Shown here: positions 41,068 to 48,502 of the stretch, in pieces | Layout: the number at the start of each line of letters is the position of its first letter | How positions within the stretch are numbered: position 1 is the stretch's first letter | Assembly: GCF_009834125.1 (NCBI RefSeq) | Contig: NZ_CP047146.1 | Coordinates: forward strand, 4,085,501-4,149,500 | Length of the DNA: 64,000 nt | Direction: 5' to 3' | From: Streptomyces sp. GS7 | GTDB lineage: Bacteria > Actinomycetota > Actinomycetes > Streptomycetales > Streptomycetaceae | Notes under the pieces: generated by a model | What the model was told of the DNA's origin: nothing | Database searches by the model: none | What the model saw: only the letters and a program-made list of their open reading frames with translations | Made by a program: the position numbers and the translations under genes

Positions 41068-42345
41068 ATGAGCAAGCCATTGCTCCCCGCAGGGAAACGG
41101 GACGAGCTGCAGCGGCGGCTCGGGCTCTCCGATGCGGTGGCGATCGGTCTGGGTTCGATGATCGGTGCGGGTATCTTCGCCGCCCTTTCGCCGGCCGCCC
41201 GCTCAGCCGGTTCCGGGTTGCTGCTGGGCCTGGCCTTGGCCGCCGTGGTCGCCTACTGCAATGCCACCTCCTCCGCCCGGCTCGCTGCCTGTTACCCGGC
41301 CTCGGGCGGTGCTTACGTCTACGGCCGCGAGCGGCTGGGTGACTTCTGGGGATACCTGGCCGGGTGGGCCTTTGTGGTCGGCAAGACCGCTTCCTGCGGG
41401 GCGATGGCCTTGACGGTCGGCTCGTACGTATGGCCGGGGCAGGCTCATGCGGTCGCGGTGGCGGCGGTGGTGGTGCTGACGGCGGTGAACTACGCAGGCG
41501 TGCAGAAGTCCGCCTGGCTCACCCGGGTGATCGTGGCCGTTGTGCTGGCCGTACTGACTGCCGTGGTGATCGCCGCGCTGACCTCCGGCTCCCCGGACAC
41601 CTGGCGCTTGGACGTCGGCGGCGACGCGTCCTTCGGAGGGGTGCTCCAGGCTGCGGGCCTGCTCTTCTTCGCCTTCGCCGGGTATGCGCGCATCGCCACC
41701 CTCGGAGAGGAAGTCCGGGACCCGGCGAGGACCATTCCCCGTGCCGTCCCGATCGCGCTTGGCATCGCCCTGGCCGTCTACGCCATCGTCGCCATCGCCG
41801 TGCTCACCGTGCTCGGCCCGCGGCAGCTGGCCGAGGCCGCCGCTCCGCTGTCGGACGCCGTGCGGGCCGCGGGCGTCGGCTGGTTGGCGCCGGTGGTGCG
41901 GGTCGGCGCCGCCGTGGCGGCGCTGGGCTCCCTGCTCGCGCTGATCCTGGGTGTCTCGCGCACCACGTTGGCGATGGCACGGGACCGGCATCTGCCGCAC
42001 GTATTGGCCGCCGTCCACCCGAAGTTCAAGGTGCCGCACCGCGCTGAGCTGGCGGTCGGCGCGGTGGTGGCGGTGCTGGCGGCGACGGTGGATGTGCGCG
42101 GGGCGATCGGGTTCTCCTCCTTCGGAGTGCTGGTCTACTACTCCGTGGCCAATGCCTCCGCCTGGACCCTCACACCAGAGGAGGGGCGTCCGGCTCGCGT
42201 CATTCCGATCGCCGGGCTGGTCGGTTGTCTGGTCCTGGCCTTTGCCCTGCCGGCGTCCTCGGTGATCTTGGGCGCGGTGGTTCTGGCCGTCGGCGTCGCT
42301 GCACATGGGGTGCGGGCGGTCCTCGCCTCGCGTCGTTCGCCATAG
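41068..42345 (+). CDS. APC-superfamily amino acid/polyamine permease
   Basis: 425 residues with about 12 membrane helices. Helix 1 has the substrate-backbone motif GLGSMIGAGIFAAL. YPASGGAYVYGRERLG and FFAFAGYARIATLGEEVRDP are typical of cationic amino acid and related APC carriers. Substrate is unknown. The ATG at 41068 follows GAGGGAGC. A 17-bp palindrome lies just upstream, and the doxX gene 104 bp downstream carries the same palindrome, so the genes are probably co-regulated rather than strictly co-transcribed. Confidence 0.88.
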   Translation: MSKPLLPAGKRDELQRRLGLSDAVAIGLGSMIGAGIFAALSPAARSAGSGLLLGLALAAVVAYCNATSSARLAACYPASGGAYVYGRERLGDFWGYLAGWAFVVGKTASCGAMALTVGSYVWPGQAHAVAVAAVVVLTAVNYAGVQKSAWLTRVIVAVVLAVLTAVVIAALTSGSPDTWRLDVGGDASFGGVLQAAGLLFFAFAGYARIATLGEEVRDPARTIPRAVPIALGIALAVYAIVAIAVLTVLGPRQLAEAAAPLSDAVRAAGVGWLAPVVRVGAAVAALGSLLALILGVSRTTLAMARDRHLPHVLAAVHPKFKVPHRAELAVGAVVAVLAATVDVRGAIGFSSFGVLVYYSVANASAWTLTPEEGRPARVIPIAGLVGCLVLAFALPASSVILGAVVLAVGVAAHGVRAVLASRRSP

Positions 42346-42405
42346 CCCTGGTGGGTTACGCCGGGTGGGCGCAACGCCGTACGTCGGCGGATGGGGCGCG
42401 GGATG

Positions 42406-42422
42406 ATATCGGTGTCCGATAT
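42406..42422. promoter_or_regulatory. 17-bp operator-like palindrome before doxX
   Basis: ATATCGGTGTCCGATAT is a perfect 7+3+7 palindrome, 27 bp before the doxX ATG, with the same ATATCG-N5-CGATAT skeleton as the site at 41016-41032. Confidence 0.65.
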
Positions 42423-42449
42423 GTCACCGAGGTGAAGGGGCCCACGAGC

Positions 42450-42947
42450 ATGAGCCAGCTCAGTACCTGGGTGGCGAAGCTGATCGGGACCACCGCGCCA
42501 CGATCGGTGGTGCTCATCCGCCTGTATGTGGGGGCGGTCTTTCTCGTCGAGGGCATCTTGAAGTTCCTGCGCGAGCATGCGCTGGGCACGGGCCGCTTCG
42601 ACAAGGCCAACATCCCCGCCCCGGACTTCCTCGCCGCCCTGGACGGGGTCTTCGAGATCCTCTGCGGGCTGCTGATCCTCGCCGGGTTGCTCACCCGGCT
42701 TGCGGCGGTGCCGATGGTGGTGGACATGCTCGGCGCGCTGCTGATCACCAAGCTGGGGATCCTGTGGGGCGGCTCCGGGCTGTTCCACGGCGAGTCCGGC
42801 TGGTGGGACTTCGCCCACGAGGCCCGTCTGGACTTCGCCCAGCTGTGCGGCAGCCTCTTCCTGCTCATCGTCGGTGCGGGCGCCTGGTCCCTCGACGCAC
42901 GCCTGAGTCCCGGCCGCGGCCGTCCTGCCGATCCTGCGCGCGGGTGA
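42450..42947 (+). CDS. DoxX-family membrane protein
   Basis: 165 residues with four predicted helices. RLYVGAVFLVEGILKFL near the N-terminus and DGVFEILCGLLILAGLLTR are the DoxX signature; the C-terminal helix is QLCGSLFLLIVGAGAW. DoxX proteins are linked to quinone or thiol redox balance, but their chemistry is unsettled. The ATG at 42450 follows GAGGTGAAGGGG. Confidence 0.87.
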   Translation: MSQLSTWVAKLIGTTAPRSVVLIRLYVGAVFLVEGILKFLREHALGTGRFDKANIPAPDFLAALDGVFEILCGLLILAGLLTRLAAVPMVVDMLGALLITKLGILWGGSGLFHGESGWWDFAHEARLDFAQLCGSLFLLIVGAGAWSLDARLSPGRGRPADPARG

Positions 42948-43009
42948 AGCGCCATCGCCCTGCCGGACACACGTCCGAGGGACGATCGGGACCGGGGTTG
43001 GACCCGCAA

Positions 43010-43345
43010 TCAGAGGGTGACTTGCCCGCCGCGGGCGTGGGCGGGAACCTCGAAGTGTGGTGCGGAAGTTGCGGCCGTCGGGGGAGCGGTGGAGTCTTCA
43101 GAAGGGTCGGATGTCGCCGCGTCGGCGCCGACGGCCGCGGTGGAGGTATAGCGGTCCCCGCTGCGTGTGAGGAGGCCGCCTTCGACGGCTTCAGCCAGGA
43201 GCGTCGCGAGCCGTGCTTCCTGCATGTGCGGGTGACGTCGGGCTGCCTCCGCGGCCACGGCTGCATGGTCCATTCCTGCGGATGCGGCGGCGACGAGTGT
43301 GGCGATCTTCCGTGCCGCTGGAGAGACTCGGGCTCGACTGTCCAT
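43010..43345 (-). CDS. Small hypothetical protein, winged-helix-like
   Basis: 111 residues. The N-terminal 65 (ARKIATLVAAASAGMDHAAV to LTRSGDRYT) read like a compact winged helix with an alternating helix-helix-wing pattern. The remaining Ala/Thr/Pro-rich tail seems disordered. The ATG at 43345 follows AGGAAGGAACACTC. No family recognised; it converges on doxX with a 62-bp gap. Confidence 0.55.
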   Translation of the reverse strand: MDSRARVSPAARKIATLVAAASAGMDHAAVAAEAARRHPHMQEARLATLLAEAVEGGLLTRSGDRYTSTAAVGADAATSDPSEDSTAPPTAATSAPHFEVPAHARGGQVTL

Positions 43346-43876
43346 GAGTGTTCCTTCCTACGTCGCCGCGCCGGGCGGCTGGCTGGCCGACGTGGGGGAT
43401 GCGGGACACCCGTCCAGTTGGTTGGACCACGGGCTGCGCTGTCGGTGGGAGAATTTTGGTGTGACGTGACTAACCGGAACGACGGCGCGTCCGTGCACGG
43501 TGTGCACGTCTCCTGCGCACGACTCTTCTCGAAGGCGCCGGGAAGCAGCGCAGATCCCGACGGGGCGGCGAAGCCGCTGACGTGTTCGCCATCGGGTGGA
43601 GGAAGTGGTCTGCCCGGTCGAGCTGTGGCTCTGTCAGGTGGCGACGCGCCCAGTCGTCTTCGAGGGACGGTGTCTCAAGGCTTGAGGCAGTCCGGGCCAC
43701 CTGGTCCGTTCTCCGCCGAGACCACGGCCGTACCATCGGTGTTGGATTGCACTCCCCACACGACACCCCCTGACCAGGGCCCTCACCCCCGGCCCCCGTG
43801 CAGCCCCACCGGACCATCGCAGCGATGAGGCGTATCACTGCAGACCACCGGCGGCGATTCCGGAGTTCACCATACT
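43346..43876. other. Intergenic region, no gene seen
   Basis: About 530 bp between the small hypothetical gene and a transposase fragment. It is less GC-skewed than coding DNA around it and contains no supportable frame. It probably holds flanking remnants of the insertion sequence. Confidence 0.4.
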
Positions 43877-44359
43877 GTGGTGTGGCGCACATGCGGAGGT
43901 CTTCTGAACAAGCCGTTCCGCCACTTTGGGCGCGCTCCCTGGCGCTGCACACCCCCACCCCGGGCTCCGCAGAAGCCGGCCCCGGAGTGGGACCATGCTC
44001 TACTGTCCGATCCCTCCCTGACCGGCATGTCCCGGCAGCAACTGAGCGATCTCACAGACACTTTGGCCGTCGATGGCGACGTCAAGCGCGGACGCCGGCC
44101 CCGACTCACCTTCCCCGACCAGGTCCTGGCGACCCTCCTTCACCTGCGGGTCGCCCTGGCCGCGGAACCCCTCGCCGTGCTGTTCGGCAGCAGTCGCACC
44201 GCCATGCACCGCACCCTGCTGAAGATCAGGACACTGCTCAAGGCGCACAGCATCGTTATCTCGCCGGCAGCCACCCCACCCTCCGCCCTCACAGCCCTCC
44301 AGGCTCGGGTGCGAGCCCTGAGTGGCGACCCCAGCAGCATGATCAAGACAACGTGTTAA
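43877..44359 (+). pseudogene. Transposase N-terminal fragment (IS5-like)
   Basis: 160 residues with the helix-turn-helix part of an IS5-superfamily transposase: GRRPRLTFPDQVLATLLHLRVAL, then FGSSRTAMHRTLLKIRTLL (segments). The DDE catalytic domain is missing; the frame stops 15 bp before the convergent symporter gene. Most likely the left piece of a truncated element. Confidence 0.6.
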
Positions 44360-44373
44360 TGATCTGCAAGCCC

Positions 44374-45969
44374 TTAGCGCTTGGCGCCGATGCCGGTCAG
44401 TGCTCGTACCTCCATCTCCGCCTGCTTGTCGGGATCCGCCGGTTGCTTGCTGAGTACCGTGCCCAGGAATCCGCAGAGGAAGGAGAGCGGAATCGACACG
44501 ATGCCCGGGTTGGTGAGCGGGAACCAGTGGAAGTCGACACCCTTGACGATGGACGTGGGTGTGCCCGACATCGCAGGTGAGAAGGCGATCAGCAGCAGTC
44601 CGGACACCAGCCCGCCATAGATGCTCCACAGCGTCCCCGTGGTGTTGAACCGCTTCCAGTAAAGGGAGTAGAGCATGGTGGACAGGTTCGCGGACGCGGC
44701 GAGCGCCAGGGCCAGCGATACCAGGAAGGCGACGTTCTGCCCGTTGGCCACGATGCCGCCGATGATGGCCAGGAAACCGATCACTATCGCCGTCAGGCGG
44801 GCGACCCGTACTTCGGACCGCGGGTCCGCCTTGCCGTGCCGGAGTACGTTGGCGTAGACGTCGTGCGCGAACGACGCGGAAGCGGCGAGCGTCAGACCGG
44901 CGACCACCGCCAGGATGGTGGCGAAGGCCACCGCGGAAACCACGCCGAGCAGCACCGCGCCGCCGATCCGGAAGGCGAGCAGCGGTGCCGCGGAGTTCTC
45001 CCCGCCCGGGGCGGCCAAGATCTTGTCCGAGCCCACCAGTGCGGTGGCGGCGTATCCGACGATGAGGATCCCCAGGTAGAACGCGAACATCGACCAGGAG
45101 CACCACACCACCGACCTGCGTGCCTCCTTGGCGTCCGGCACGGTGTAGAAGCGCATCAGCACGTGCGGAAGGCTGGAGATGCCGAGGACCAGCGACAGGG
45201 CCAGCGAGACGAAGTCGAGCTTGCCCATCGCGTTCTGGCCGTACCAGCCGCCTGGTTCCAGCAAGCGCTCGCCCAAGGGGCTTTTCTGCGCCGCATGCTC
45301 CAGCAGTCCGGACAAGCTGAAGCCGAACTTGCCGAGGATGAAGACGCTGATGAAGGCCACGCAGAGCAGCAGCAGGGTGGCCTTGATGATCTGCACCCAG
45401 GTCGTGCCCTTCATGCCGCCGACCAGGACGTAGAAGACCATGACAATGCCGACGGCCGTGATGACCAGGGCCTGCCCGCCCTTGCTGTGCACATTGAGCA
45501 GCAGGGCGATCAGACCGCCGGCGCCGGCCATCTGGGCCAGCATGTAGAAGAACGTGATGACCAAGGTGGCGTTGGCCGCCGCCGCCCGTACCGGGCGCTG
45601 TTTCATCCGGAAGGCCATCACATCGCCCACGGTGAACCGGCCGGTATTACGCAGCCGTTCGCCGATGAGCAGCAGAGCAACCAGCCAGGCGACCAACCAT
45701 CCGACGGAGTAGAGGAACCCGTCGTAGCCGTGGACGGCGATTGCTCCCGAAATCCCGAGAAAGGAGGCCGCGGAGAGGAAGTCGCCGGACAGCGCGATGC
45801 CGTTCTGCATCCCGCTGAAACCGCTGCCTGCCGCGTAGTAGTCGGAGGCGGTGGGGCTGCTGCCGCTGGCCCGGTAGACCACGTACAAGGTGATGCAGAC
45901 GAAGGCGACGAATACGGTCACGTTGAGCGTCGGACTGCCGGTCGTGCCGACCGCGATCGACACCATCAC
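44374..45969 (-). CDS. ActP-type cation/acetate symporter (SSS family)
   Basis: 531 residues with about 13 helices. SDYYAAGSGFSGMQNGIALSGD, the long first-loop motif, and FLGISGAIAVHGYDGFLY identify the sodium:solute symporter family acetate branch. It would bring acetate or a related monocarboxylate in with a cation. Its ATG overlaps the DUF485 stop by four bases, the standard pairing for ActP. Sequence alone cannot exclude pyruvate or propionate as substrate. Confidence 0.9.
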   Translation of the reverse strand: MMVSIAVGTTGSPTLNVTVFVAFVCITLYVVYRASGSSPTASDYYAAGSGFSGMQNGIALSGDFLSAASFLGISGAIAVHGYDGFLYSVGWLVAWLVALLLIGERLRNTGRFTVGDVMAFRMKQRPVRAAAANATLVITFFYMLAQMAGAGGLIALLLNVHSKGGQALVITAVGIVMVFYVLVGGMKGTTWVQIIKATLLLLCVAFISVFILGKFGFSLSGLLEHAAQKSPLGERLLEPGGWYGQNAMGKLDFVSLALSLVLGISSLPHVLMRFYTVPDAKEARRSVVWCSWSMFAFYLGILIVGYAATALVGSDKILAAPGGENSAAPLLAFRIGGAVLLGVVSAVAFATILAVVAGLTLAASASFAHDVYANVLRHGKADPRSEVRVARLTAIVIGFLAIIGGIVANGQNVAFLVSLALALAASANLSTMLYSLYWKRFNTTGTLWSIYGGLVSGLLLIAFSPAMSGTPTSIVKGVDFHWFPLTNPGIVSIPLSFLCGFLGTVLSKQPADPDKQAEMEVRALTGIGAKR

Positions 45970-46400
45970 TTTCTGCCACCCTCCGCGTCGGCCCGCACCT
46001 GCTCGCGAATCCGGTCGACCTGGGGGTCGAGCCGCCTCTTGGCGAAGCGCGCATAGGTCACGACGATCATGATCGTGGACAGGAATTGCAGCAGGCCGAA
46101 GAGGGTCCCCACATTGATCTCGCCGACCGCTTTGCGCCGCATGAATTCATGACCATAGGCGGACAGCAGGGCGAAGGTGAGGTACCAGCAAAAGAAAAGC
46201 GCGCTCATCGGAAAGACGAACAGCCGCAGCCGTCGGCGAAGCCGGGTGAACTCCGGGCTGGCCTGGATCGCCGCAAAGTCGGGCTCGCCTGCCGGGTCGC
46301 ACAAGGGCTGGTCGCCGGCTTTAGTGAAAGGGGCCGATAATCCGTGGCCGGTGGTCGGCGCCGATGGGGGTGGAGCGGGAGGCCGCATGTCTCTCGTCAT
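45966..46400 (-). CDS. DUF485 membrane protein, partner of the symporter
   Basis: 144 residues. After a Pro-rich start, two helices (FPMSALFFCWYLTFALLSAY and the segment ending STIMIVVTYARFAKRRLDP) form the DUF485 domain. This small membrane protein is nearly always upstream of actP-type genes and is thought to assist it. A clear promoter lies 57-84 bp upstream. Confidence 0.88.
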   Translation of the reverse strand: MTRDMRPPAPPPSAPTTGHGLSAPFTKAGDQPLCDPAGEPDFAAIQASPEFTRLRRRLRLFVFPMSALFFCWYLTFALLSAYGHEFMRRKAVGEINVGTLFGLLQFLSTIMIVVTYARFAKRRLDPQVDRIREQVRADAEGGRK

Positions 46401-46456
46401 GATTCTCTCCAGGTTTCGGCGCGTTGACCGGTCCGCCTACCGCCGTTGAGACAGGG

Positions 46457-46484
46457 AGTGTAGCGGTCCACTCTGCGCAGTCAA
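46457..46484 (-). promoter_or_regulatory. Promoter of the DUF485-actP operon
   Basis: Read on the minus strand: -35 TTGACT at 46484-46479, 16-base spacer, -10 TACACT at 46462-46457. Expected start is about 50 bp before the DUF485 ATG. Confidence 0.5.
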
Positions 46485-46760
46485 AGGCGTTGGATCGGCG
46501 ACGAGTTGGCCCGCTACCGGACAGTAGCAGCCGTTCCGCTTGTGGCGCACCAGGGGGAGCCGACCTCTCTCCGGGGCCCGGGCCGTTCGACCCGTTTACC
46601 CATTGCCTGGGCGAATCACGCTGCTTTCTGACGAACCATCGTCAGCAGTTCTCCGGCAATCGTCGCCGGTGGTCCGACATCGCCCGAAAGTACCGCTCTA
46701 CGCGCGGAGCGTTCCCCTCCAGTAAACGTCGCCACACTCGACAGCAGACAGGTCAAACCA

Positions 46761-46789
46761 TTGGCAGGGGCGATCAGTTGCCCTACACT
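46761..46789 (+). promoter_or_regulatory. Promoter of the OFA-type MFS gene
   Basis: -35 TTGGCA at 46761-46766, 17-base spacer, -10 TACACT at 46784-46789, giving a leader of roughly 75 bases before the GTG at 46872. The -10 is identical to that of the divergent symporter promoter. The remaining 46401-46871 region has no gene. Confidence 0.5.
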
Positions 46790-46871
46790 CGCCACCGCTT
46801 GACCGCTGGACATGCATCCAGGCAATTCGCCTTTCAATTACTTCTGCCCAGGCCCGGGAGGTAGACCACCG

Positions 46872-48239
46872 GTGCGACTCCTTGAGCATTCCCGCATCAT
46901 CGCGCGACCAGGATGGAGTCGTTGGCTGGTGCCCCCGGCTGCGCTGGCGATCCACCTGTCGATAGGTCAGGTGTATGCCTGGAGCGTTTTCAAATTACCC
47001 CTGGAGAGCGCGCTGCATATCTCGGGGGCGGCCAGCGCATTACCGTTCCAGGTCGGCATTCTCGTACTGGGGCTCTCCGCGGCCTTCGGCGGCACCCTCG
47101 TCGAGAGCAGGGGTCCGCGATGGGCCATGTTCGTCTCGTTGGTGGCCTTCTCCACCGGGTTCCTGATCGCCGCACTCGGCGTCGCCACCCGCTCCTACTG
47201 GCTGGTGGTCTTCGGCTATGGCTTCGTCGGCGGGATAGGCCTGGGCATCGGCTACATCTCGCCGGTGTCCACCCTGATGAAGTGGTTCCCCGACCGGCCG
47301 GGCATGGCCACCGGCACCGCGATCATGGGCTTCGGCGGTGGCGCACTGATCGCCTCTCCCTGGTCGACGCAGATGCTCTCCGCCTTCGGCAGCGACACGG
47401 GTGGGATCGCGAAGACCTTCCTCGTGCACGGCGTGACCTACGCCGCCCTCATGACGCTTGGCGTGCTGCTCGTGCGCGTGCCGCCCTCGGGTTGGCGGCC
47501 GGCCGGCTGGCGGCCCGCCGAGGACGCCGGGAAGCGGCTCGTGACGACCGCGAACGTATCCGCGAGGAATGCGGTGCGCACGCCGCAGTTCTGGTTGCTG
47601 TGGGTCGTGCTGTGCATGAACGTTACGGCCGGGATCGGAATCCTTCAGAAGGCCGCGCCGATGATCCAGGACTTCTTCCGGGACACGCCAAGCCCGGTCA
47701 GCGCGACAGCCGCCGCCGGCTTCGTCGCGCTGTTGTCCCTGGCCAACATGACCGGCCGGATCCTGTGGTCGTCGGTCTCCGACGTGATCGGCCGCAAGAA
47801 CGTCTATCGGCTGTACCTGGGCATCGGCGCTCTGCTGTACCTGACGCTGCTGCTCGGCAAGAACAGCAGCGTGACGCTGTTCATCGGCGCCGCCATGGTG
47901 ATCCTGTCCTTCTACGGCGGTGGATTCGCCACCGTCCCCGCCTACTTGAAGGACCTGTTCGGCGGCTACCAGGTCGGCGCGATCCACGGCCGGCTGCTGA
48001 CCGCCTGGTCCGTCGCCGGAGTCGCGGGGCCGGCCATCGTGGACGCCATCGCGGACATGAGACAGCAGGCCGGGCACACCGGGCCGAGCATGTACGCCTT
48101 CTCGTTCTCCATCATGATCGCGCTGCTCGGCGTCGGATTCGTGGCCAACGAGCTGGTGCGCGCGGTGAATCCGAAGTTCCACGAACCCGAGACGGCGGTC
48201 CGCAGTCAACCCGACCCCGTCCCGGCCGAGAACGCATAG
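46872..48239 (+). CDS. OFA (oxalate/formate antiporter)-family MFS transporter
   Basis: 455 residues with 12 helices. IGQVYAWSVFKLPLE in helix 1, GGIGLGIGYISPVSTLMKWF and the PDRPGMATGTAIMGFG region are OFA landmarks, and WSSVSDVIGRKNVY is the MFS loop 8-9 signature. Substrate may be oxalate, formate or another carboxylate. The GTG at 46872 has GGGAGG about ten bases upstream. It is divergent from the acetate symporter operon. Confidence 0.88.
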   Translation: MRLLEHSRIIARPGWSRWLVPPAALAIHLSIGQVYAWSVFKLPLESALHISGAASALPFQVGILVLGLSAAFGGTLVESRGPRWAMFVSLVAFSTGFLIAALGVATRSYWLVVFGYGFVGGIGLGIGYISPVSTLMKWFPDRPGMATGTAIMGFGGGALIASPWSTQMLSAFGSDTGGIAKTFLVHGVTYAALMTLGVLLVRVPPSGWRPAGWRPAEDAGKRLVTTANVSARNAVRTPQFWLLWVVLCMNVTAGIGILQKAAPMIQDFFRDTPSPVSATAAAGFVALLSLANMTGRILWSSVSDVIGRKNVYRLYLGIGALLYLTLLLGKNSSVTLFIGAAMVILSFYGGGFATVPAYLKDLFGGYQVGAIHGRLLTAWSVAGVAGPAIVDAIADMRQQAGHTGPSMYAFSFSIMIALLGVGFVANELVRAVNPKFHEPETAVRSQPDPVPAENA

Positions 48240-48502
48240 GGACGCGGTGAAGGTGATGACTGAACCAGGATCGAACGAAGGCGCGTAGCGGCGGTACAGG
48301 TACGGATCAGCCCTGATGGAACGTCAGTTGTTCGAGAACTGAAGTGGGGATGCAAAAAAGTGCGTGGTGGGCTCGGTCCTGCGGACCTCGTCGAGACGAA
48401 GGGAAGGGACGAAGCTTCCCTTCCAGGACACGTCCGCATCCTGGAACCACCTCGTGAACGGTCGGGGCGAGGCCACCAGTTCAGGGGCGGGGGACGCCTC
48501 TC

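Noticed and set aside
40355..41080. Open frames on both strands between the USP relic and the APC permease
   Set aside because: No domain, ribosome site or convincing codon bias; both strands look equally open, as expected in GC-rich non-coding DNA.
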